64,000 nt of DNA from positions 62,001 through 126,000 of the forward strand of contig CAZJVS010000002.1 in assembly GCA_964549445.1 (NCBI GenBank). The letters run 5' to 3'. The notes beneath the pieces are model-generated. The model worked only from the letters and a program-made list of their open reading frames with translations, was not told where the DNA came from and made no database searches. This document shows, piece after piece, positions 27,111 to 34,669 of this stretch; position 1 is the stretch's first letter, and each line of letters begins with the position of its first letter. Source of the stretch: SpSt-539 sp964549445. Its GTDB lineage: Bacteria > Planctomycetota > Phycisphaerae > UBA1845 > UTPLA1. A program made the position numbers and the translations under genes.

Positions 27111-28673
27111 ATGGACCAGAAACTCCGCATCGCAGTCAACACCGCTGCCAGCTATTCGCGCCTCGCGGTCCGGATGATCGTTTCGCTCGCGCTCGCGCCA
27201 TACGTATTGAGCCGCATCGGGTTGGTCGCGAACGGGCTGTATTTGGAAGTCATCGCCCTCGTTTCGCTTACGACCGTGCTGGATGCAGGGCTCAGCGCCG
27301 CGGTGACCCGCTACGTCGCCCGCGAGAGCACATTGCACGATGACCAGGCCTGTCGCGAAATCTGGCTCACATCGCTGACCGCCTACACCATTCCGTTCGC
27401 CATCGTACTGCTGGTGTTTGGCGCCGGTGCGCCGTGGATCGCCTCGACTCTGACGCATGACGCGACGCTCCGCACAACGGCCACACGGCTGCTCCTGATC
27501 GCGGCCGTCATGGTGGCTCTCGAATTCCCGGCCAATGCCTATCGCGGCGTGTTGATGGGACTTCAGCGTCATTTTGCCATCTCGCTCTTCGAGATCACCG
27601 CCGAGCTGTTCCGCGCGGTGGCGGTCGTTCTGCTGCTCAAGTACTGGACACAGGACGTCACCTGGGTCCTGGCCGCCACGGCGGCAGCCATCGTCAGCTG
27701 CAATCTCGGATTGTGCCTCGTCGTGCACGCCACGTGCCGCTGGGCGCGCTTTGACCGCCGCGCCATCCGCTGGGAGCGCCTCCGCGAAATTCTCGGATTC
27801 TCGCTCGCCACGTTCGTCGCACAGATTGGGTACACCATCAATCAGTTTATGCACCGGCTCTTGCTGGGATTTCTCGGCGGCCCTTCGTTCGTCACGCGGT
27901 ACGCATTCGCCAGCCAGTTCAAGGAAATCCCCGAAAACTCCGTCATGCACTTCACGAACACGATGGTGCCCGTTGCCGCGCGTTATCAGGCGACCTCAAA
28001 CGTCGCCGTGCTTCGGCAACTCATGATTCGCGGCAGCCGGTACGCCGTCCTGATGGCTGGACTGTTAGCGGCGCCGATCGCCGCGTTTGCCGCCCCGCTG
28101 CTAAAGACTTGGCTGTGGCGGACGCCGGAAATGGAAACGCTGGCGCCGCTCATGGCGGGCATCCTGGGCGCTACGATTCTCGAACTCACGCGCGGGGCGA
28201 CGCACGCGATGCTCATCGGCCTGGCGCGGGTGCGCTTTCTCGGATTCGTCAATCTCTCAACGATTCTGCTGGACGGCATCATTGCGGCCGTGCTCTTCAA
28301 GACGACGAACTTGGGGCTGTACGCAATGCTGATCGCGACAGTTGTCGGGACGCTGATTCGACGAGCCATCATTTCATGGCATGTATGCGGCGTGGTTGAC
28401 ATCAGCAAGCGCGAGTATCTGTGGCGATGCATCATTCAACCGTTGGCGCCGGCGGCTGTTGCATTTGCCGCTGGGCGATTGATCCAAGTCTATTACACAC
28501 CGGCAGGATGGATTCCAGTCCTTGCGTGCGGCACGGCAGTGGGCCTGGCCGGGACAATCTTTGCGGCGACGATCACGCTGACGGGACAGGAACGCTCCGA
28601 GCTGCTGCACCCGATCAAGACCGCGTTCCAACGACTGCGTCGCGCTTCGTCGACGTCGGCGTCGCCGGATTGA
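27111..28673 (+). CDS. polysaccharide flippase (Wzx/MATE-like, MVF superfamily)
   Basis: A 520-residue integral membrane protein with about twelve to fourteen helices and the pattern of polysaccharide transporters: an N-terminal SRLAVRMIVSLALAPYVLSRIG block, LEFPANAYRGVLMGLQRH in the first half, and the repeated hydrophobic pairs of the MVF/MATE superfamily. It would move the undecaprenyl-linked repeat unit across the cytoplasmic membrane. It is the only plus-strand gene inside the polysaccharide locus. Its last 59 bases overlap, tail to tail, with the end of the aminotransferase gene on the minus strand. Confidence 0.87.
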   Translation: MDQKLRIAVNTAASYSRLAVRMIVSLALAPYVLSRIGLVANGLYLEVIALVSLTTVLDAGLSAAVTRYVARESTLHDDQACREIWLTSLTAYTIPFAIVLLVFGAGAPWIASTLTHDATLRTTATRLLLIAAVMVALEFPANAYRGVLMGLQRHFAISLFEITAELFRAVAVVLLLKYWTQDVTWVLAATAAAIVSCNLGLCLVVHATCRWARFDRRAIRWERLREILGFSLATFVAQIGYTINQFMHRLLLGFLGGPSFVTRYAFASQFKEIPENSVMHFTNTMVPVAARYQATSNVAVLRQLMIRGSRYAVLMAGLLAAPIAAFAAPLLKTWLWRTPEMETLAPLMAGILGATILELTRGATHAMLIGLARVRFLGFVNLSTILLDGIIAAVLFKTTNLGLYAMLIATVVGTLIRRAIISWHVCGVVDISKREYLWRCIIQPLAPAAVAFAAGRLIQVYYTPAGWIPVLACGTAVGLAGTIFAATITLTGQERSELLHPIKTAFQRLRRASSTSASPD

Positions 28674-29769
28674 ATCCCGCGATGCTTTCCGCGACGTGGC
28701 GCTGCATGGCTTCGGTGAGCTCGGGGAACATTGGCAGCGAGAGCACCTCGGCCGCCGCGCGTTCTGCGACCGGGCAATCGCCCGTCGAGTAGCCCAGCGA
28801 TTCAAAGCACTGTTGCTGATGCAGGCAGACGGGGTAGTAGATCTTGGTCGCAACGCCGGACTGCTTCAGGTGCGTCTGCAGGGCGTCGCGTCGGCCGCCG
28901 GGAACACGTATCGTGTACTGGTGGTATGTGTGTTTGTTGTAATCCAACGCCACCGGAGGCGTCACGCTGGTCCCGGAGAGTAGCTCGGTGTACCGATCCG
29001 CGCGTTGGCGTCGCGCGTCGATCCAGCGATCCAGGTGCTTCAGCTTGACGTTCAGTACGGCGGCCTGCAGGGCGTCGAGGCGGAAGTTGCCGCCGACCGT
29101 CGAGTGGTGATATTCAGTCTCGGCGCCGTGAACGCGGGTCATGCGGCAGGCCTTCGCGAGCGCATCGTCGTTCGTGACGATCATGCCCCCGTCGCCGAAG
29201 CCGCCGAGGTTTTTTGTCGGGAAGAAACTCAGGCACGTCAGCTCGGCGAACTGCCCGACCCTTCGGCCGTGGTGCGTCGCTCCGATCGCCTGGGCCGCGT
29301 CTTCGACGAGCGGAATGCCGTGCTTGCGAGCGATCGCGGCGATCGCGTCCATCTCAGCCGTCTGGCCGAAGAGATCGACCGGGATGATCGCCTTTGTCTT
29401 CTTCGTGATCGCGCGTTCGAGCTTCGCCGGATCCATGTTAAACGTCGCGGCGTCGATGTCGACGAACACCGAGCGAGCGCCGAGTCGCGCGACCGTGCCG
29501 GCCGTCGCGAAAAACGTGAAAGGCGGACAGATCAACTCGTCGCCGGGCCCGACATGGAGCACCATGAGCGCGGCGAGCAGGGCGTCGGTGCCGCTGCTCA
29601 TTCCGATGGCGTGTTTCACACCGCAATAAGCGGCCATGGCGCGCTCGAAGCGTTCTACAGTCTCACCGAGGATGAATCGCTGGGTTTCGCAGACTTCGCG
29701 GATGGCGGCGTCGATCTCGGCGCGGATTGAGGCATACTGTGCCGTCAAATCAAGCAAGGGAACGTTCAT
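28615..29769 (-). CDS. DegT/DnrJ/EryC1/StrS aminotransferase (WbpE/WlbC-like)
   Basis: A 384-residue PLP-dependent sugar aminotransferase. The opening MNVPLLDLTAQYASIR is a family hallmark, followed by GMSSGTDALLAALM and CPPFTFFATAGTV. The PLP Lys lies in SFFPTKNLGGFGDGG, with the preceding VEDAAQAIGA. Given the neighbours it most likely installs the C3 amino group on UDP-3-keto-GlcNAc uronate. ATG 29769 overlaps the dehydrogenase stop (ATGA). An in-frame extension to 29910 lies inside that gene and is rejected. The C-terminus overlaps the flippase gene on the other strand by 59 bases. Confidence 0.92.
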   Translation of the reverse strand: MNVPLLDLTAQYASIRAEIDAAIREVCETQRFILGETVERFERAMAAYCGVKHAIGMSSGTDALLAALMVLHVGPGDELICPPFTFFATAGTVARLGARSVFVDIDAATFNMDPAKLERAITKKTKAIIPVDLFGQTAEMDAIAAIARKHGIPLVEDAAQAIGATHHGRRVGQFAELTCLSFFPTKNLGGFGDGGMIVTNDDALAKACRMTRVHGAETEYHHSTVGGNFRLDALQAAVLNVKLKHLDRWIDARRQRADRYTELLSGTSVTPPVALDYNKHTYHQYTIRVPGGRRDALQTHLKQSGVATKIYYPVCLHQQQCFESLGYSTGDCPVAERAAAEVLSLPMFPELTEAMQRHVAESIAGFNPATPTSTKRDAVVGTRS

Positions 29770-30833
29770 GGGCTCTCCACCGGAACGAAACCGCCGTCGT
29801 CGCGAAGCGATCTCTGTCCGGCCTCCAGGATTCGCACGACGCGCAGGCCATTCTCGCCGTCGGTCAGGATCGGCGCACCGGCGATGATCGACGCGACGAA
29901 GCTCTGGCACTCCACCAACAGCGGCTCGATGCCATCGATCTTGGGAATGACGATTTCGCCGGTTCGCATCGTCATCTCGTCCAGCCGGTCTACGCCTTTG
30001 TCGTACAGCCGTACTTTCTCGTTGGCGGACATGTCGTCAAACGTGACCATCTTCCGCGCGCCAACCAGTGTCATCTTACGAATCTTGTGGGGATCCAGCC
30101 AACTGACATGAATGTGGGCCATTCTCTGATCGGCAAATCGGAGCGTTGCAAACACGACGTCCTCGACGCCGCGGCGGAGAATGCTGCGGCCTTGGGCGGC
30201 GACTTCAATCGGCTCCGCGTTGAACAGCCGGCAGATCACGGCAATGTCGTGCGGCGCGAGCGACCACCACGCATTCTCGTCCCTTCGAACAATGCCAAGA
30301 TTTATTCGCTGCGTGTAGGCGTAGAGTAGTTCGCCGACCTGTCCGGATTCAAGTAACCGCTCGATCGCGAACACCGCCGGGTGATACTCGAGTAGGTGCC
30401 CGACCATCAGCTTGCGGTCGGCCGCACCGGCGGCGGCAATCAACACGCGCGCCTCGTCGGACGACATGGCCAGCGGCTTTTCGATGAAAACATGCTTGCC
30501 GGCCCGAAGCGCCGCCAACCCCAGTGAGGCATGGGTTGCGGTGTCGGTTGCAATGGACACGGCATTGACGTCGGAATCGCCCAGCGCCTCGTCGAGATTT
30601 GCAATGCGTCGGGCCTGGGGACAGATCGAACCGGCGGACTCAAGCGTCTTTCCATCTGCATCGCAGACATACGTGATGCGGCAATCGGGCGTACGTGCGA
30701 AGGCGTGGAGCAAGTGTCTCCCCCACTGCCCCGCCCCGACAGCGCAGAGTCGAACTTCGCGAACGCTCTCGGGTGTTCGCTCGGGCTGCGGCATGACGAG
30801 CCGGAGTGGCCGCTTGGTCTGCGTCTTAGCCAT
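29766..30833 (-). CDS. Gfo/Idh/MocA oxidoreductase (WbpB/WlbA-like)
   Basis: A 355-residue NAD-dependent sugar dehydrogenase. The Rossmann site is AVGAGQWGRHLLHAF, with YVCDAD ending strand 2. The EKPLAMS motif supplies the catalytic Lys region, and the C-terminal alpha/beta domain carries the ISWLDPHK-like core. In the WlbA/WbpB pathway this enzyme oxidises C3 of UDP-GlcNAc uronate. ATG 30833 is used; a GTG at 30842 is an in-frame alternative. Either overlaps the epimerase stop (8 or 17 bases), and the end overlaps the aminotransferase ATG. Confidence 0.88.
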   Translation of the reverse strand: MAKTQTKRPLRLVMPQPERTPESVREVRLCAVGAGQWGRHLLHAFARTPDCRITYVCDADGKTLESAGSICPQARRIANLDEALGDSDVNAVSIATDTATHASLGLAALRAGKHVFIEKPLAMSSDEARVLIAAAGAADRKLMVGHLLEYHPAVFAIERLLESGQVGELLYAYTQRINLGIVRRDENAWWSLAPHDIAVICRLFNAEPIEVAAQGRSILRRGVEDVVFATLRFADQRMAHIHVSWLDPHKIRKMTLVGARKMVTFDDMSANEKVRLYDKGVDRLDEMTMRTGEIVIPKIDGIEPLLVECQSFVASIIAGAPILTDGENGLRVVRILEAGQRSLRDDGGFVPVESP

Positions 30834-31944
30834 TCGCCGCACGCAATAAGCAGGCCGCGATTCGCGATGCGGCCTGGCCGTCCCACAACGGAGGATGCGC
30901 GTCGCGCGGTCGCGAATTCGAAAGCGCCGCCGAATAAGCGGTCAACACCGCGTCGCGTCGGCAATACCCCTCCGAACCCACGGGCACCAGGCGATTGGTG
31001 CCGACTGTAATCGTAATCGGCCGCTCGGTGGTCGGGCGCAGCGTCAGGCACGGCACGCCAAGGATTGTCGTCTCTTCCTGGACGCCGCCGGAGTCGGTCA
31101 GCACGATCCGCGAGTCGGCCATCAGCTTGAGGTAGTCGAGATACCCCAGCGGCTCGATGATCTTGAAGCGGCCGATGCGGGCGGCGCGGTCGGACAGACC
31201 GAACTGTTCGATGTTTTTCTTCGTCCGAGGATGCATCGGGAATACAACGTCAAGGTCGCGGGCAATAGTCTCGAAGGCCGCGAGTATTTCGCCCAGCGAT
31301 TCCGCGCGGTCGACGTTGCTTGGCCGATGCAGCGTCACAACCGCGAAACCGCGCGGCGTCAGTGAAAGGTCTCGCAGAATAGTAGATTGATCGGCCCGTG
31401 CTCGATGCTTCAGCAGAGTGTCGATCATCACGTTGCCGACAAACTGAACCTTCTCGCCCGCGACGCCTTCGCGACGCAGGTTATCAACCGCGTCCGGCTC
31501 GCTCGCGAGCAGCAGGTCGCTGATGGCATCCGTCAGCAGTCGGTTGATTTCCTCCGGCATGGTCCGGTCATAGCTTCGCAGACCGGCCTCGACGTGGGCA
31601 ACCTTGACGCCGCGCTTCACGGCCACGAGCGCACACGCGATGGTGCTGTTTACATCCCCCACCACCACGACCCAATCCGGCTTGCGCTGCTCCAGCACCG
31701 GCTCAAATCGTCGCATGATCTCGGCCGTCTGCACGGCATGGCTGCCCGACCCGACCTCGAGATTGATGTCGGGCTCGGGGATGCCGAGCTGTCGGAAGAA
31801 CAGGTCGCTCATCCGTTCGTCGTAGTGCTGGCCGGTGTGGACGAGCGTGGTACGTATCTTTCCGGTCGCCGCAAACTGCTCCATGAGTGGGGCGATCTTC
31901 ATAAAGTTCGGCCGGGCTCCGCAAATCGCGACGACGTTTAACAC
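30826..31944 (-). CDS. wecB: UDP-N-acetylglucosamine 2-epimerase, non-hydrolysing (WecB/WbpI/WlbD family)
   Basis: A 372-residue enzyme with the family markers ICGARPNFMKIAPL, HTGQHYDERMSD, VVVVGDVNSTIACALVA, VEAGLRS and the C-terminal LTDSGGVQEETTILGVPCLTLR. It inverts C2 of UDP-GlcNAc-type sugars; in this gene set the likely substrate is UDP-2,3-diacetamido-2,3-dideoxy-glucuronate, giving the manno form. The frame starts with GTG 31944 directly after the acetyltransferase stop, without a gap. ManNAc formation (WecB) is the alternative role. Confidence 0.93.
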   Translation of the reverse strand: MLNVVAICGARPNFMKIAPLMEQFAATGKIRTTLVHTGQHYDERMSDLFFRQLGIPEPDINLEVGSGSHAVQTAEIMRRFEPVLEQRKPDWVVVVGDVNSTIACALVAVKRGVKVAHVEAGLRSYDRTMPEEINRLLTDAISDLLLASEPDAVDNLRREGVAGEKVQFVGNVMIDTLLKHRARADQSTILRDLSLTPRGFAVVTLHRPSNVDRAESLGEILAAFETIARDLDVVFPMHPRTKKNIEQFGLSDRAARIGRFKIIEPLGYLDYLKLMADSRIVLTDSGGVQEETTILGVPCLTLRPTTERPITITVGTNRLVPVGSEGYCRRDAVLTAYSAALSNSRPRDAHPPLWDGQAASRIAACLLRAANG

Positions 31945-32532
31945 TCAGGCCTGCCGTTCCGTGAGTTCGCCATCACGCTTTTCGTATTCGGCTGCGCATT
32001 GCGGACAGACGTAAACGGGTCTTCGCTTTCGCAGTCTTGCGCCGCAGCGGCAGCTCCATCCGTCACGCTCGGCCGGTACGCCGACCATCAGGGCGAAAGG
32101 TGGCACGTCGCGGGTGACGACCGCACCCGCGCCGATGAAGCAGTAGCGTCCGAGAGTCGTGCCGCAGAGGATCGTCGCGTTGGCGCCGATCATCGCACCG
32201 CGGCACACCAGCGTCCGCTCAAACGCATCCTTGCGCGAGATTTCGCTGCGCGGCGTCGAGACGTTCGTGAAGACCATGCTGGGTCCACAGAAGACGTCGT
32301 CTTCGACTTCGACCCCGTCGTAAATCGAAACGTTATTCTGAATCTTGACGTTGTTCCCGATGCGGGCCCGGCCGCCCACGTACACGTTCTGGCCAAGTAC
32401 GCAATTCGAGCCGATTACCGCCCCTTCGCACACGTGGCTGAAGTGCCAGATTTTCGTACCCGGTCCGACTTTGGCGCCGGGGTCAATCACGCTGCTCGAA
32501 TGAATAAAACTGGAGGCGGGTTCCATGATCAT
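31945..32532 (-). CDS. left-handed beta-helix N-acetyltransferase (WbpD/WlbB-like)
   Basis: A 195-residue hexapeptide-repeat transferase: repeated V/I-G-x-x-x rungs, TKIWHFSHV (active-site His region, residues 26-34) and NVKIQNNVSIYDGV (residues 61-74), which is the WbpD/WlbB pattern. It acetylates the 3-amino group made by the aminotransferase, using acetyl-CoA. The C-terminus carries C-x-C (161, 163) and C-x-x-C (176, 179), resembling a zinc ribbon. It is the first gene of a four-gene minus-strand operon. An ATG two codons later (32526) is also possible. Confidence 0.9.
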   Translation of the reverse strand: MIMEPASSFIHSSSVIDPGAKVGPGTKIWHFSHVCEGAVIGSNCVLGQNVYVGGRARIGNNVKIQNNVSIYDGVEVEDDVFCGPSMVFTNVSTPRSEISRKDAFERTLVCRGAMIGANATILCGTTLGRYCFIGAGAVVTRDVPPFALMVGVPAERDGWSCRCGARLRKRRPVYVCPQCAAEYEKRDGELTERQA

Positions 32533-32633
32533 TTCATCGGGTACGAGTTATAGGACGAACACAGCGGTGAGTGCGATGTTGTTCGGCTCCGGGCAGACTC
32601 CGTCCCCGTCAGCTGTTCGGCAGATTGCATCAT

Positions 32634-32656
32634 AAGTAACTATTCAGAAGCTACTT
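32634..32656. repeat. interrupted dyad upstream of the acetamido-uronate operon
   Basis: The arms AAGTA-x-CT and AG-x-TACTT face each other around a 7-base centre, with one mismatch pair. It lies about 100 bases before the acetyltransferase start, just upstream of a TATGAT on the minus strand, so a regulator site is plausible. Confidence 0.4.
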
Positions 32657-32997
32657 AGAACACTCTGTCGGGCTGAATGCGCGATCGTCGCGCGCCGTGT
32701 TCAACCGCTACAAGCCAACCGCTTGGACTTTGAATTCAGTCTTCCAGCGGTGGCTAAGCCCTTTGCATATCGGCAATCGCCGCAACCAGTTGCGTTCGAT
32801 CACCACCCCGCCATCGTAACGCCGGCTGTCGGGCATTCCACACCGGTTCGCGGGACCTCCGCGGAGTCGGAAAGTTACGGATGTGTGCCCCAAATACCCG
32901 CGGCTGACTCCGACCTGCTGATACATAGTACGTCCGCGCCTCGACTCCGGATCGCCGCACGCCGCTCGCGAATTGCCTGCCGAGCCCGCGCTGGATA

Positions 32998-33017
32998 AGT
33001 TGCGCCCCGGCGCAACT
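32998..33017. promoter_or_regulatory. 20-base palindrome, candidate operator of the dinB-like gene
   Basis: AGTTGCGCC and GGCGCAACT are exact inverted copies separated by two bases, ending 29 bases before the DinB ATG. A weak TTGCCT (32973-32978) and TAAGTT (32996-33001) lie just upstream with 17 bases between them, so the palindrome would cover the transcription start, the usual place for a repressor operator. Confidence 0.45.
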
Positions 33018-33046
33018 GAAGAACCCAAACAACGGTGGACGAAACG

Positions 33047-34066
33047 ATGGGACTCGGAACGATTTCGGAATTGCTCGCGTTCAATGATTGGGCGCGCGAG
33101 AAGCTGTTGGCGGCGGCCTCGCCTCTCTCCGATGCACAGTTCGATCGCAAGTTCGAGATGGGCGAGGGCTCGCTGCGGGCAACGCTCGCGCATCTGTGGT
33201 TTGCCGAACAGATCTGGCTCGATCGTTGGATTGGAGATCGCCCGCCACTCGACAAGCCAGATCCGCACACTTCCGTGACCGAACTCCAGGAGCGATTCCG
33301 ACGGACCTCCGGGCAGCGCACCTCATTTCTGGCAACGAAGGCGGGGCGCGACCTCGACGCGCCGATCACCTTTACCAACATTCGCAGGGAGACCCACACC
33401 TTTCCGCTGCGCGATCTGCTGCTGCATGTGTGCAATCACGGTTCTCACCACCGGGCACAGGCCGTCAACATGCTGCGGCATGTCGGCGCACAACTTCCGA
33501 AGCCGGGTGTCGACTACATCTTCATGAAAATTGAGCAGCAGGCGGCCGGGGCAGGACAACCGGCTGACGTTCTCGACGTGCGAACTGTCCGGACATATTA
33601 CGCTTACGCAGACTGGGCACGCGCACGCATTCACGATGCGGCCGAGTCGCTCCCCGACGCGGCCCTCGACCGGCCATTCGAAATGGGGCTCGGCACGCTC
33701 CGCAAGACGCTGGTGCACATCCGCGATGCGGAACAGTGGTGGCTCGAAAGTTGGAAAAACAACGCCGCGTCGGGGTTTCCCGCGGCGGATGCAAGTCTCT
33801 CGGTTGCCGAAATCCGGCATCGATTCGACGAAACGGCGCAAGCTCGAAACAACTTGCTGGCGACGATTTCCGACGCCGACCTCACACGGATTGTGCGGGC
33901 CGTCCCGCGGCCCGGAGTCATTCGCGAATTCCCCATCGGCGTCACGATGCTCCAGCTCTGCCACCATGGCACGCATCACCGGGCCCAGGCCCTCAACATG
34001 CTGAGACACCTCAACGGAAAGGTGCCCGGCCTCGACTTTGCGCGGATGTTGTCCGAATCGCATTGA
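33047..34066 (+). CDS. tandem DinB-family protein
   Basis: A 339-residue protein made of two DinB four-helix domains (residues about 1-165 and 175-339). Each repeat has a LLAFNDWAREKL or YYAYADWARARI opening, a first metal His in LAHLWFAEQIW or LVHIRDAEQWW, and a second His pair in NHGSHHRAQA or HHGTHHRAQA. DinB proteins bind a metal and some are thiol-dependent transferases; others have no known function. ATG 33047 is used because GGTGGA precedes it by seven bases; a GTG at 33035 is an alternative. A palindrome lies just upstream. Confidence 0.88.
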   Translation: MGLGTISELLAFNDWAREKLLAAASPLSDAQFDRKFEMGEGSLRATLAHLWFAEQIWLDRWIGDRPPLDKPDPHTSVTELQERFRRTSGQRTSFLATKAGRDLDAPITFTNIRRETHTFPLRDLLLHVCNHGSHHRAQAVNMLRHVGAQLPKPGVDYIFMKIEQQAAGAGQPADVLDVRTVRTYYAYADWARARIHDAAESLPDAALDRPFEMGLGTLRKTLVHIRDAEQWWLESWKNNAASGFPAADASLSVAEIRHRFDETAQARNNLLATISDADLTRIVRAVPRPGVIREFPIGVTMLQLCHHGTHHRAQALNMLRHLNGKVPGLDFARMLSESH

Positions 34067-34092
34067 GCCGCAAACCCGGTTCGCGACAACTC

Positions 34093-34123
34093 GAGCGCGA
34101 CAGCGCGCAAAGGCGCTGCGCTC
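34093..34123 (+). terminator. hairpin downstream of the DinB gene
   Basis: GAGCG and CAGCGC pair with GCGCTG and CGCTC around a six-base loop, with a three-base bulge, giving 11 base pairs. It lies 27 bases after the stop and is followed only by ATTTG, so it is an imperfect intrinsic terminator. Confidence 0.45.
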
Positions 34124-34271
34124 ATTTGCGTGAAATCACGGTAATGTTCGTCGTCTGGCGGCCCGCGTGTTGCCGAATGAGTTATCATTCGACACCATGC
34201 GTCGAGCGTGCCACGCCGCACCAATCCGGCGACTTGGCATTGCTCCCCCGCTGAAACAGAGGAACGCTCGG

Positions 34272-34664
34272 ATGGCCATCCCGCAACTCGGTCGGCGACA
34301 GTATGCGATTGTCGGCACGGCGCTCGTCGCGTTCGTGTTTCTCGCCTGGCTCCGGTCCGGCGCAGCAGCCACTGAATTCGGCAGCGGGACGATCACCGCC
34401 ATCGACACCGCTGGTCGATTGGCCAGTATTGAGGTTGTGATCCCCTCGACCGGGGCGACGCGCGAGCTGACTGGCACCATTCCCGATCATTGCCTGATCG
34501 AAATTGACGGCAAAACCGCGGCACTAAGCGATTTGCGGGTCGGTGAGCACGTAAGCGTCGCCGCGAAGATAGAACGGAATATCGCGGGGCCGAACGGCAA
34601 GCGCAGCGCTCGATTCACCGTCGAGCACGTTCGTGCGGAACGCACCGCCGCCGACAGACTCTAA
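34272..34664 (+). CDS. small membrane-anchored protein with an OB-like beta domain
   Basis: A 130-residue protein with an N-terminal transmembrane segment (about 10-30) and a small beta-rich domain: GSGTITAIDTAGRLASIEV, then a LRVGEHVSVAAKI strand. The pattern resembles DUF5666-like OB domains of extracytoplasmic proteins, but I cannot assign a function. ATG 34272 has AGAGGA eight bases upstream; an in-frame ATG at 34167 gives a non-family-like extension. It ends five bases before the next gene, so the two are probably co-transcribed. Confidence 0.65.
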   Translation: MAIPQLGRRQYAIVGTALVAFVFLAWLRSGAAATEFGSGTITAIDTAGRLASIEVVIPSTGATRELTGTIPDHCLIEIDGKTAALSDLRVGEHVSVAAKIERNIAGPNGKRSARFTVEHVRAERTAADRL

Positions 34665-34669
34665 CCACC

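Larger units (their letters stand above)
32533..33046. other. 514-base non-coding divergent intergenic region
   Basis: This lies between the acetyltransferase (minus) and DinB (plus) starts. I see no coding signal on either strand: the open frames extending into it are antisense shadows of DinB. It holds an interrupted dyad (32634-32656), a short GCGCGA/TCGCGC inverted pair (32679-32693) and a 20-base palindrome close to DinB (32998-33017). Candidate -10 elements on the minus strand are TATGAT (32629-32634) and TATAAC near 32548, but neither has a good -35. Confidence 0.7.

Noticed and set aside
26991..27950. Minus-strand open frame of 319 codons opposite the flippase
   Set aside because: Charged, hydrophilic shadow of a hydrophobic plus-strand gene; it also runs into the FkbM gene region.
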